In this document: in pieces, positions 26,549 to 36,179 of the stretch
Position numbering within the stretch: the stretch's first letter is position 1
Layout: every line of letters begins with the position of its first letter
Assembly (NCBI RefSeq): GCF_041435195.1
Contig: NZ_CP108106.1
Coordinates: forward strand, 6,895,001 to 6,959,000
DNA from: Streptomyces sp. NBC_00224
GTDB lineage: Bacteria > Actinomycetota > Actinomycetes > Streptomycetales > Streptomycetaceae
DNA length: 64,000 nt
Direction of reading: 5' to 3'
Notes under the pieces: model-generated
Seen by the model: only the letters and a program-made list of their open reading frames with translations
Database searches by the model: none
What the model was told of the DNA's origin: nothing
Made by a program: the position numbers and the translations under genes

Positions 26549-27840
26549 TGCGCGCACGCCTGTTGATCCTGGCCGGGGCCGTGCTGGCCCTGCTGCTCTC
26601 CACCCTCACCGGCTGCTCGGACGGCGACTCGGGCACCGGCGGAAAGGTCAGGCTCCGCTTCCAGTCGCTGGCCTGGCAGAAGGAGTCGGTGGCGGCCACC
26701 AAGGCGCTGGTGAAGGAGTGGAACGCGGCACATCCCGAGATCCAGGTCCAGTACGTACAGGGCAGTTGGGACACCGTCCACGACCAGTTGCTCACCGCGT
26801 TCGAGGGCGGCGAGGCGCCGGACGTCATCCATGACGCGTCCGACGACCTTGCGGACTTCGCCTACGGCGGCTACCTCGCCGATCTGCGCACCCTGCTGCC
26901 CTCCGGACTCAAGGCGGACATCCCCGCACGGAGCTGGGAGACGGCGACGTTCGGGAAGGGGGTGTACGGAGTGCCGTTCCTGCAGGAGCCAAGGGTCCTG
27001 ATCGCCAATTCCAAGATCCTCAAGTCCTCCGGGGTGCGGATCCCCACTCCCGAACAGCCCTGGACCTGGGAGGAGTTCCGGGAGGTGGCGAAGAAGCTGA
27101 GCGGCAAGGGGCGGTACGGGATCGCCTGGCCGCTCAAGGAGCCCGTGTCGATCACGCTGAACCTGGGGCTCTCCACCGGCGGCCGGCTGTTCCACCGGGA
27201 GGCGGACGGAAAGGTGAGGGTGGCGTTCGAGGAGGCCGACGCGGCCGTCCCCTCGGTCGTCCACGATCAGGTCAACGTGGACGGGAGTGCCGCGCGGACC
27301 ACGCTCGGCATGGGCGGATCCGACACCCTGCCGGGCTTCTTCGGCGGCAGGTACGCGATGGCCGCGCTGGGCTTCTCGTACCGTCAGCAGATCGTCCAGC
27401 AGGCGCCCAAGGGGTTCGAGTGGACCGTGCTCCCTGCCCCGGCCGGGAGCGAAGGGCTCGCGCAAGGGGTCAGCCCGCAGACCCTCTCGGTGGCCGAGGA
27501 CAGCCCGCACAAGGAGGAGGCGGCCGAGTTCGTCGGCTTCCTGCTGCGGCCGCGCAACATGGTCCGGCTCGCGCAGGGCGACTGGATGCTGCCGACGGGG
27601 ACCGCCGCGCTGAAGGATCCGGCCCTGCACACCGCACGGTACGGCTGGGCGACCGGCGCCGCGCTCGCGGGGGCACTGCGCTCGGCACCCGCGCAGTCGG
27701 TGCGGGGATACCCGGAGTGGAAGGACAAGGTCGCGACCCCCGCGCTCCAGGAGTACTACAGCGGTGCGATCGACCTCGGGCAACTGCGAAAACGCCTGGT
27801 CAAGGACGGGAATCTGGTGCTGGCCCGCTATCAGCGCTGA
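26548..27840 (+). CDS. Sugar ABC transporter substrate-binding lipoprotein
   Basis: A 430-residue extracellular solute-binding protein (family 1, MalE-like). The signal peptide ends in the lipobox LTGC, so Cys23 would be lipidated. Domain landmarks are LVKEWNAAHPEIQVQYVQGS, the hinge APDVIHDASDDL, and VYGVPFLQEPRVLIANSKIL. Translation starts at the ATG overlapping the permease stop. Placing the binding protein last is the reverse of the usual CUT1 order, and no ATPase gene follows. In Streptomyces the shared ATPase MsiK commonly energises such importers; that partnership is inferred here. Confidence 0.93.
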   Translation: MRARLLILAGAVLALLLSTLTGCSDGDSGTGGKVRLRFQSLAWQKESVAATKALVKEWNAAHPEIQVQYVQGSWDTVHDQLLTAFEGGEAPDVIHDASDDLADFAYGGYLADLRTLLPSGLKADIPARSWETATFGKGVYGVPFLQEPRVLIANSKILKSSGVRIPTPEQPWTWEEFREVAKKLSGKGRYGIAWPLKEPVSITLNLGLSTGGRLFHREADGKVRVAFEEADAAVPSVVHDQVNVDGSAARTTLGMGGSDTLPGFFGGRYAMAALGFSYRQQIVQQAPKGFEWTVLPAPAGSEGLAQGVSPQTLSVAEDSPHKEEAAEFVGFLLRPRNMVRLAQGDWMLPTGTAALKDPALHTARYGWATGAALAGALRSAPAQSVRGYPEWKDKVATPALQEYYSGAIDLGQLRKRLVKDGNLVLARYQR

Positions 27841-27952
27841 TCCAGGGCCAAAGGGTCGCTCCAGGGCTCCGGGTCACTCGAAGGGAGCAGTGAAACAGCG
27901 TGCCCGGGCCTCACCACGGGGACCCGCCTCAACCCGTCAGGGCTCCAACAGG

Positions 27953-27987
27953 CAGGGGCCCGAGGGGAATTGCTCCCCGGGCCCCTG
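27953..27987 (+). terminator. Candidate terminator after the sugar importer operon
   Basis: An inverted repeat, CAGGGGCCCGAGGGG then CCCCGGGCCCCTG after a short AT-containing loop, is GC-rich with one or two bulges. It lies 113 nt after the substrate-binding protein gene and just before the convergent MMPL gene, so it could stop both. There is no U-run, which is common in Streptomyces. Confidence 0.65.
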
Positions 27988-28030
27988 CTCGTAACGCCTC
28001 ACGCACGTCGCTCGGAACGTCCGCGAGGGG

Positions 28031-30292
28031 TCAGACCCGGACCACCCGGTCCCGGTCCTCGTCGCCGTGGTGGGCGGTGACCGGCGGCGCGGCGGCCGAC
28101 TCGTCGTGGGTGAGGTCCGGCAGCCAGCGCAGCCACTTCGGCAGGTACCAGTTGCGCTCGCCCAGCAGAGCCATGACCGCCGGGAGCAGCACGCCCCGGA
28201 TGACCGTGGCGTCGATCAGGACGGCGGTGGCGAGCCCGACGCCCATCTGCTTCATCGACTGCATCGACAGCGTGCCGAAGATCGCGAACACCGCCACCAT
28301 GATGACCGCCGCGCTCGTCACCACACCGGCCGTGGTCACCACGCCGTGCTGGATGGCGTCGCGGGTCGTCCGGCCCTGGAGGCGGGCCTCCCGGATCCGG
28401 GAGACCACGAACACGTGGTAGTCCATCGACAGACCGAACAGGATCACGAACAGGAAGAGCGGCAGCCAGGAGACGATCGCGCCGACGCCCTCGGCGCCGA
28501 CCAGCGAGGCGCCCCAGCCGTGCTGGAAGACGGCGGTCAGGATGCCGTAGGCCGCGCCCACCGAGAGGAGGTTGAGCACGATCGAGGTGATGGCGATCGT
28601 CAGCGAGCGGAAGCAGAGCAGCATCAGCAGGAAGGCGAAGACCACCACGAAGGCGAAGACCGGGGTGACCGCGCCGACGATCTTGGCGTTGAAGTCCTTG
28701 GACCCGGCGACCTGACCGGTGATCGGCGCCTCCAGGCCGCGCACCTTGCCCAGGGTCTCGGGCCGTATGTGGTCACGGAGCAGGTCGAGGCTCTTCTCCG
28801 CCTTCTTCTGGTCGGAGCCGCCGATCAGCGGGACGTCGACGAACGCCACGTTCTCCGCGCTGTGCAGGGTGATCTTGATGGGGCCGTCCGAGGCGCCCCG
28901 GCTGACCGCCTGCGTACGGAAGTCCGCGATGGCCTGCTTGACCTCCGGCGCGTTGATGTCGGTGGCCTTGATGACGACGTTGGCCGGGCTGGCGCCGCCG
29001 GGGAAGGTCTCGTTGACGCGGTCGTAGGTGCCGACGATGGGCAGCGAGTCACCGAACTCCTGGTCGAGGGTCAGGTTCTGGGTGTGCATGCCGATCGCCG
29101 GCAGGGTTATCGCGATCAGCGCGCCCGCCGCCATCACCAGGGCGGCCTTCGGGCGGCGCAGCACCGCGCCGAGGATGGCGCGCCAGACGCGGCTCTCGCC
29201 ATTGTTGTTGCGCTTGCCGCGCTTGATGCGGTTCAGGAACGGCAGCCGGCCCTTCTCGACGCGCTCGCCGAGCAGCGAGAGGAGCGCGGGGAGCACGGTC
29301 ACCGAGCCGACCATGGCCACCGCGACCACCATCAGCGAGGCCAGACCCATCGCCTCGAACTCCGCGAGCCCGGTGAAGAGCATGCCCGCCATCGCGACGC
29401 AGACGGTGACGCCGGAGACGATGATGGCCCGGCCGCTGGTCGCGGCGGCGATGCGCAGGGCCGTCTGGGCGTCGCGCCCGGCCTCCCGTTCCTCGCGCTC
29501 GCGGCGCAGATAGAAGAGGCAGTAGTCGACGCCGACGGCCAGACCGACCAGGAGCATCACGGAGTTGGCGGTGTCGCTCATCGCCTGGAGGTGGCTGACG
29601 ATGGCCATCAGGCCCATGGTGGCGATGATCGCCGTGAGCGCGAGCGCCACCGGCAGCAGGGCGGCGACCAGGGCGCCGAACGCGATGAGCAGAATGCCGA
29701 GGGCGACGGGCACCGCCGAGTACTCGGCCTTCTTGAAGTCGTCGCCGAAGGCGTCCTTGAACGTCTTGCCCATGCTGGCGCTGCCGATCTCCTCGATCCG
29801 CAGCCCCTTGTGCTCGCCCTGCACCTTCTTCACCGCGTCGAGCACCGGTGTGATGCGGTCGGGCGCCGTGTCGGCGTCGCCGAGCACGTCGAACTGGATC
29901 AGCGCGCTGCGACCGTCCTTGGAGAGCGTCTTCGCGGTGTACGGAGAGGTCACCTTGGTGACCTGGCCGGTGGAGTCGACCGCCTTGATCACGGCGTCCA
30001 CGGCGGCGTGGAACGAGGGGTCGGTGGCCTTCGTCGAGCCGTCGAGGGCCTGGATGAAGACGGTCTCGCCGGCCGGCTCCTTCAGCCCCGCGTCCTCGAT
30101 GATCTGCTGCGCCTGGCCGACCTCGCCGGGCAGCTGGTTGTCCTTGACGTTGATGCGCCCGGCCGCCGAGCCGATGCCCATGGCCAGAACCACGAAGAGC
30201 ACCCAGATCACCACCGCCGCCCAGCGGTGACGGGCGCTCCACCCGCCGGCTCGCGCGGCGACGCCGCGCACTCTTGTGACCCCGTTGACCAT
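28031..30292 (-). CDS. MMPL/RND family transporter
   Basis: A 753-residue membrane protein with the two-fold MMPL layout. There is a first TM (AAVVIWVLFVVLAMGIG), a large external loop of about 130 residues, a cluster of TMs (residues about 190-345), then a repeat of the same arrangement from about 380. The GxxxDYCLF motif (GLAVGVDYCLFYLRRE) and its counterpart GLSMDYHVFVVSRI carry the Asp-Tyr pair used for proton coupling in RND/MMPL proteins. Relatives export lipids, siderophores or drugs. ATG 30292 has AGGGGG upstream. The cargo is not identifiable. Confidence 0.93.
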   Translation of the reverse strand: MVNGVTRVRGVAARAGGWSARHRWAAVVIWVLFVVLAMGIGSAAGRINVKDNQLPGEVGQAQQIIEDAGLKEPAGETVFIQALDGSTKATDPSFHAAVDAVIKAVDSTGQVTKVTSPYTAKTLSKDGRSALIQFDVLGDADTAPDRITPVLDAVKKVQGEHKGLRIEEIGSASMGKTFKDAFGDDFKKAEYSAVPVALGILLIAFGALVAALLPVALALTAIIATMGLMAIVSHLQAMSDTANSVMLLVGLAVGVDYCLFYLRREREEREAGRDAQTALRIAAATSGRAIIVSGVTVCVAMAGMLFTGLAEFEAMGLASLMVVAVAMVGSVTVLPALLSLLGERVEKGRLPFLNRIKRGKRNNNGESRVWRAILGAVLRRPKAALVMAAGALIAITLPAIGMHTQNLTLDQEFGDSLPIVGTYDRVNETFPGGASPANVVIKATDINAPEVKQAIADFRTQAVSRGASDGPIKITLHSAENVAFVDVPLIGGSDQKKAEKSLDLLRDHIRPETLGKVRGLEAPITGQVAGSKDFNAKIVGAVTPVFAFVVVFAFLLMLLCFRSLTIAITSIVLNLLSVGAAYGILTAVFQHGWGASLVGAEGVGAIVSWLPLFLFVILFGLSMDYHVFVVSRIREARLQGRTTRDAIQHGVVTTAGVVTSAAVIMVAVFAIFGTLSMQSMKQMGVGLATAVLIDATVIRGVLLPAVMALLGERNWYLPKWLRWLPDLTHDESAAAPPVTAHHGDEDRDRVVRV

Positions 30293-30702
30293 GGCGAGAC
30301 GCCCCCTGGTGAGTGGTGGCAGCCCGGCGCCGCCATCCGAGTACGACGCTAGGGGCAGGATTCAGCCGTCTCGTCGTACTCCCTGGTGAACCGGTCCTCC
30401 GGTATCTACTCCCAGCGATGTGGGGGCATCCCCTACAAGTCGGATTCAAGCCCCTTACACGTAAAGCTGATTGAGGGGGAAGGTCCGCTTGCGTGTCGCC
30501 ACGGGGTGTCCACCAACCCTGCACATAGCCCGAGTTGACCTGCGCTGGCCTGTTCTTTGTTACGAAAGCTTGTTGTGTAAGTCACAGCTGCGTGGAGCCC
30601 TTGATCTGCGCTCGTCAATCGGCAAGGGTTTTGAACCAGCCCCGGAAGGTTTCCATCCGGTAGGCCAACCCCCCACAAATTCTGACGAGGAGACTCCTCT
30701 TC
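30293..30702. other. 410-nt divergent intergenic region (MMPL / subtilisin)
   Basis: The region holds the promoters of both genes. For the protease, TTGACC at 30535-30540 is a possible -35, but no convincing -10 follows at 17-18 nt. Just before the protease start the ribosome site AGGAG lies inside a symmetric element, GAGGAG-A-CTCCTC (30687-30699), which could fold into a 4-bp stem and partly mask it. The MMPL side contains a GGGGGCATCCCC element near 30422. No gene was seen. Confidence 0.5.
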
Positions 30703-31911
<1,209 letters not shown>

Positions 31912-31934
31912 CCGTCCCCAGGCAGTCGTGAACG

Positions 31935-31973
31935 ACGGCTCCCGTGCCATCCCCCACGAGGCACGGGGGCCGT
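31935..31973 (+). terminator. Intrinsic terminator after the subtilase gene
   Basis: ACGGCTCCCGTGCC (31935-31948) pairs with GGCACGGGGGCCGT (31960-31973) in a 14-bp stem with one G-T pair and an 11-nt loop, 24 nt after the stop codon. CCTATTGT follows instead of a full U-run. Confidence 0.85.
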
Positions 31974-31987
31974 CCTATTGTGTGGAC

Positions 31988-32536
31988 ATGACGACGATGT
32001 ACGCCGCCCTGCTGCGCGGGATCAATGTGGGCGGCAACAAGAAGGTCCCGATGGCCGAGCTCAGAGCACTGCTCACCGAGCTCGGCCACGGCTCCGTACG
32101 CACCTATCTGAACAGCGGCAACGCCGTCTTCAGCAGTGACTCCCACGACCCGGACGCGCTCGCCGCCGATCTGGAGCGGGCCATCGAGAAGCACTTCGGC
32201 TTCCGTGTCGTCTGCATGGTGCGCACCGGCGCCTATCTGAAGGCCGTCGTGGACGCCTGCCCCTTCCCGGCCGACGAGCTGGAGGGCAAGCAGCTGCACG
32301 CCACGTTCTTCTCCGGCCCCGCCGACCCCGAGCGCTTCGCGGGCATCGACACCAAGGCGTTCCTGCCCGACGCGTTCCGCCTCGGCGACCGGGTTCTCTA
32401 TCTCTACGCACCCGACGGCATCGGCCGCTCCAAGCTCGCCGAAGCGCTCGCGAAGCCCGCCCTGCTCAAGGGCGTCGAGGCGACGGCCCGGAACTGGAAC
32501 ACGGTCAAGGCGCTGGTGGAGATGACCGGAGCCTGA
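31988..32536 (+). CDS. DUF1697 domain protein
   Basis: A 182-residue protein of the DUF1697 family, with the characteristic start [22 protein letters not shown] followed by [12 protein letters not shown] and ending in [15 protein letters not shown]. The family has no established biochemical role; the small alpha/beta fold suggests nucleic-acid or ligand binding. It is soluble with no signal peptide. ATG 31988 sits in the correct position for the family, so upstream in-frame codons, which would overlap the subtilase terminator, are not used. Confidence 0.9.
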   Translation: MTTMYAALLRGINVGGNKKVPMAELRALLTELGHGSVRTYLNSGNAVFSSDSHDPDALAADLERAIEKHFGFRVVCMVRTGAYLKAVVDACPFPADELEGKQLHATFFSGPADPERFAGIDTKAFLPDAFRLGDRVLYLYAPDGIGRSKLAEALAKPALLKGVEATARNWNTVKALVEMTGA

Positions 32537-32633
32537 GCGTGCGCCCGGGGCCGGGCCGCTGCCCGAAGTGGCCCACCCGACCGGTGTGCGAATGGCCCGG
32601 ACTCCGGTGCCAATCCACCGCTACCTTCGCCCT

Positions 32634-33260
32634 ATGGACACCAACGAGCCCACCGGCACCACCACCGTCGACTTCTACTTCGACCCCGCCTGCCCGTTCG
32701 CCTGGATCACCTCGCGCTGGATGCTGGAGGTCGAGCGGCACCGGAACATCGACCTGCGGTTCCGGGTGATGAGCCTGTATCTGCACAACACCGGCAATGA
32801 ACTGCCCGAGTGGTACCGGGAGTTGGTCGACAAGTCGATCCGTCCGGTGCGGGTGGCCGTCGCGGCCGCGCAAGGCCACGGGGACGGGGTGCTGCGCGAC
32901 CTCTACACCGCGTACGGCACCCGGATACACGAGCAGAAGAACGAGGACTTCGACGAGGTCATCGCCCAGGCGCTGGCCGAGCTCGGCCTTCCGGCGGCGC
33001 TCGCGGACGCCGCGCACGACCCCGCGTACGACGAGGCGGTGCGGCGCAGCCACGACGCGGGCAAGGACCCGGAGGCGGACGCCTATGTCGGCACGCCGAC
33101 GATGCACCTCGACGGGACCGTCTACTTCGGCCCGGTGCTCAGATCCATCCCGCGCGGCGAGGAGGCGGCCCGCCTCTTCGACAGCGTGCGCGTGATCGCC
33201 TCGCACCCCGACTTCTTCGAGCTGAAGCGGACCCGGACCGGCGGTCTCCGTTTCGACTGA
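32634..33260 (+). CDS. DsbA-family oxidoreductase of the Rv2466c (mycothiol-dependent) type, monothiol
   Basis: A 208-residue thioredoxin-fold protein with a helical insert. It follows the mycobacterial mycothiol-dependent reductase Rv2466c almost throughout: [69 protein letters not shown] and [13 protein letters not shown]. Rv2466c has CPWC in its active site; here the same place reads [14 protein letters not shown], so the first cysteine stays and the second is alanine. Reduction would then need mixed disulfide formation with mycothiol or a partner. It is cytosolic and follows the DUF1697 gene on the same strand after about 100 nt. Confidence 0.88.
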   Translation: MDTNEPTGTTTVDFYFDPACPFAWITSRWMLEVERHRNIDLRFRVMSLYLHNTGNELPEWYRELVDKSIRPVRVAVAAAQGHGDGVLRDLYTAYGTRIHEQKNEDFDEVIAQALAELGLPAALADAAHDPAYDEAVRRSHDAGKDPEADAYVGTPTMHLDGTVYFGPVLRSIPRGEEAARLFDSVRVIASHPDFFELKRTRTGGLRFD

Positions 33261-33326
33261 GTCAGCCAAGTGATCCGATGACTGGCGGGAGTCGAGTGCT
33301 CGCGTGGAGAAAATTCGGCTCATGCG

Positions 33327-33356
33327 TTGACCGTGACGTGTCAGTGCTCCTATGTT
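33327..33356 (+). promoter_or_regulatory. Candidate sigma70-type promoter of the beta-helix protein gene
   Basis: TTGACC (33327-33332), an 18-nt spacer and TATGTT (33351-33356) match the -35/-10 consensus in five and four of six positions. Transcription would start near 33363, giving a short leader that contains GGGGAGG before ATG 33381. Confidence 0.5.
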
Positions 33357-33380
33357 TCCCTGGACCCCAGGGGAGGCAGC

Positions 33381-36035
33381 ATGCCCGCGCTCCGGAGCAC
33401 GCCCGCACGAGCCGTACTGACCGGTGTGCTCGCCGCCCTGGTCCTGAGCGGCCCCGGTCCGGTGCAGGCGGCCGGGGCCGGGTCCCGCGCGGCGCCGCGC
33501 ACCGCCGACGTCTACGTCTCCCCCTCCGGCCTGGACGCCGCCGACGGCACGGCGGGCCACCCCGTGCGCACCCTGACCCGCGCCCGCGACCTGGCGCGCG
33601 CGAAGGCCGCGCACTACGGCGCCGCCCGCTACTCCGGCGACATCACCGTGCACCTCGCCTCCGGTACGTACCGGACGACCGGGCCGCTCGTCCTCGACGG
33701 GCGCGACTCCGGCCCGGCCGGGCACCGGATCGTGTGGCAGGGCGCCGGGGCCGGCTCGACCCTGATCAGCGGCGGGCGAAGGGTCGAGGGCTGGCGGCCG
33801 GTGGCCGGGCGCCCCGGGCTCTGGTCCGCCCCAGCGCCCCAAGGGCTCACCGACACCCGGCAGTTGTACGTGGACGGGGTGCGCGCCCAGCGCGCCCGTG
33901 GCGAGGTCCCGGTCGGCCTGACCGTGACGGCGACCGGCTACACCGCCACCGCCGACACCCTCGCGCGCTGGCGCCGCCCCTCCGACGCCGAGTTCGTCTA
34001 CACCAGCGGCGAGTCGCTGTGGAACGTCGAACGCAACGGCCTCGGCCAGTGGACCGAGCCGCGCTGCCGCATCGCCTCGGCGCGGGGCACCGCGATCACC
34101 ATGGCCCAGCCCTGCTGGGACAACTCCAACAAGCGCGTGGAGTTCCCCGACCGGCCCGGCCGCACCGTGAGCATGGTCGGCCCGGGCCGTCTCACCAACA
34201 GCGGCAGGGCCTCGTACGTGGAGAACGCCTACGAACTCCTCGACCGGCCCGGCGAGTGGTACCTCGACCGCGCCGCGCACACCGTGTACTACCTGCCGCG
34301 CACGGGCGAGGACCTGAGCCGCGCCGACGTGGAGGCGGCCGCCGCCGAGAAGCTCGTCGACGGGCGCGGCACCAAGGCCGCGCCCCTGCACGACATCGCC
34401 TTCCAGGGCCTCCAGTTCGGCTACGCCACCTGGCTGACGCCGTCCGGGCCCGAGGGGTTCTCGGAGATCCAGGCCGGTTACACCATCACGGGGCCAAAGG
34501 GCTGGGCGACGCAGGGCCTCTGCGGCTTCGTCGACGGCGGCACCTGCCCCTTCGCCTCCTGGACGAAGATGCCGGGCAACGTGTCCTTCGCGTACGGGCA
34601 GCGGATCGGCATCAGCGACAGCGTCTTCGCGCACCTGGGCGCGGCCGGGCTCGACCTCGGCGCCGGGACCACGGACTCCTTCGTGCGCGGCAGCGTCTTC
34701 ACCGACATCTCCGGGAACGGCTTGGAGATCGGCGGCGTGGACGGCCAACCACCGGCCGTCGGCGTCGAAGTGACGAACAATCATCTCTATGCCCTGCCGC
34801 GCGAGTACCACGGCGGCGTCGGCATCCTCGACGGCTACACCCAGCACACCACCATCGCCCACAACCAGCTCGACCACCTCGGCTACAGCGCGATCTCCCT
34901 GGGCTGGGGCGGCTGGCCCGACAAGATCGGCTCACCCGCGACCCCCAACCCGAGCCATGGCAACACCGTGCGCGACAACCTGGTCTTCGACTACATGCAG
35001 CTGCTCGACGACGGCGGAGGCATCTACACCCAGGGCCTGACCGGCACCTCGATGGCCGACGGCGAGAAGGTCACCGGCAACGTCATCCACGACCAGTGGG
35101 GCCTGGGCAAGAGCGTCTACACCGACAACGGGTGTACGTACGAGACCGTGCGGGGCAATGTGTTGTACGGGGCCGCGTACGCCAACGTCGCCAGTCGCCA
35201 CACCGACTACCGCGACGAGCTCGGCAACAACGACCCGACGCTGATCGCGGGCAACTGGTGGGAGGAGGGCGCCGCCGACAGCTCCAACAAGGGCCTGGTG
35301 ACCAGCGGGAACCACCTCATGGCCGGACTGTCCGACGTTCCCCCGGAGGTCGTCGCCAACGCCGGGATCGAGCCCGCGTACGGAAGTGTGCTCACGCGTA
35401 CGGCGGGGGTGGTCTCCGTGCCGGAGGCGCCCGCCCGGGTGGGGACGAGCACGGCGGGGACCGACGGGCTGTACGTCACGTTCAACCCGAGCTATGTCGA
35501 GGGTGGTTCGCCGGTCACGGGGTATACGGCGTATGCCCTGCGCCCCGACGGTACGGAAGCGGCTCGGGCGAGTGTGGACGCGGCTGACTTCAAGCGCCTC
35601 GCCGTGGTGCGGATCGGGCAACTCAAGGCGGGGGAGGGGCCGTTCCGGGTGGTCGTGACCGCGCGGAACGCGTACGGCGAGAGCGTGCCCTCGCTCGCGT
35701 CGGCGCCGCTCGCGCCGAGGGCGGCGTCTGTGCTGGCCGCGGCGCCCACCGGCGCGAAGCTGCGCACCGCCGCCCACGCGGCCACGGTCGTCTGGACGCC
35801 GCCCACGGCCACGGGTGACGCCGAGGTGATCGGATATAGGATCACCGTTTCCGACGGCCGGGTGGTGCCCGTCGGCGGGCGGGACGCGCTGGTGACCCGG
35901 CCGTCGGGGAAGGGGATGTTCCGGGTGGTGGGCTCTCTGAAGCCCGCGACGTCGTACACCTTCACGATCGCCGCCGTCACGGCGGCGGGCATCGGGTCGG
36001 CGGCGACCGTGACGGCCACGACACCTGCGGTGTAG
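33381..36035 (+). CDS. Secreted right-handed beta-helix protein with C-terminal Fn3 modules
   Basis: An 884-residue exported protein. The signal peptide (about 1-32, ending PVQAAGA) is followed by ADVYVSPSGLDAADGTAGHPVRTL, the start typical of parallel beta-helix polysaccharide-acting proteins. Repeated rungs such as GISDSVFAHLGAAGLDLGAG, VRGSVFTDISGNGLEIGG and GNTVRDNLVFDYMQLLDDGGGIYTQG run to about residue 670. Two fibronectin type III modules follow (about 675-785 and 790-884, with GYRITVSDGRVV and ATSYTFTIAAV). Related architectures occur in glycoside hydrolase and lyase families such as GH141; the activity is not known. GGGGAGG precedes ATG 33381. Confidence 0.85.
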   Translation: MPALRSTPARAVLTGVLAALVLSGPGPVQAAGAGSRAAPRTADVYVSPSGLDAADGTAGHPVRTLTRARDLARAKAAHYGAARYSGDITVHLASGTYRTTGPLVLDGRDSGPAGHRIVWQGAGAGSTLISGGRRVEGWRPVAGRPGLWSAPAPQGLTDTRQLYVDGVRAQRARGEVPVGLTVTATGYTATADTLARWRRPSDAEFVYTSGESLWNVERNGLGQWTEPRCRIASARGTAITMAQPCWDNSNKRVEFPDRPGRTVSMVGPGRLTNSGRASYVENAYELLDRPGEWYLDRAAHTVYYLPRTGEDLSRADVEAAAAEKLVDGRGTKAAPLHDIAFQGLQFGYATWLTPSGPEGFSEIQAGYTITGPKGWATQGLCGFVDGGTCPFASWTKMPGNVSFAYGQRIGISDSVFAHLGAAGLDLGAGTTDSFVRGSVFTDISGNGLEIGGVDGQPPAVGVEVTNNHLYALPREYHGGVGILDGYTQHTTIAHNQLDHLGYSAISLGWGGWPDKIGSPATPNPSHGNTVRDNLVFDYMQLLDDGGGIYTQGLTGTSMADGEKVTGNVIHDQWGLGKSVYTDNGCTYETVRGNVLYGAAYANVASRHTDYRDELGNNDPTLIAGNWWEEGAADSSNKGLVTSGNHLMAGLSDVPPEVVANAGIEPAYGSVLTRTAGVVSVPEAPARVGTSTAGTDGLYVTFNPSYVEGGSPVTGYTAYALRPDGTEAARASVDAADFKRLAVVRIGQLKAGEGPFRVVVTARNAYGESVPSLASAPLAPRAASVLAAAPTGAKLRTAAHAATVVWTPPTATGDAEVIGYRITVSDGRVVPVGGRDALVTRPSGKGMFRVVGSLKPATSYTFTIAAVTAAGIGSAATVTATTPAV

Positions 36036-36054
36036 GCGGAGTGGTCGTTTGCCT

Positions 36055-36113
36055 GCGGACCGTGCGTGGCTGGCCGCGCAGTTCCCCGCGCCCCTGGGTA
36101 GTACGGGGCGCGG
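36055..36113. terminator. Bidirectional terminator within a Streptomyces intergenic repeat
   Basis: CCGCGCCCC (36086-36094) and GGGGCGCGG (36105-36113) form a 9-bp stem with a 10-nt loop between two convergent genes. The sequence before it, CTGCGGACCGTGCGTGGCTGGCCGCGCAGTTCCCCGCG in outline, matches an element I recognise as recurring in intergenic regions of many Streptomyces genomes (GGCTGGTCGCGCAGTTCCCC-type). It likely ends transcription from both sides. Confidence 0.7.
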
Positions 36114-36179
36114 CCCCCGTCAGTCGCGCACCCCGCCCCACTCGGCCCAGCACGCCGCCCGGCGTACCAGCCGCCCCCG

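Noticed and set aside
30687..30699. GAGGAG-A-CTCCTC as a translational switch before the subtilase
   Set aside because: The possible stem is only four base pairs, so it is noted in the region entry but not claimed as a switch.
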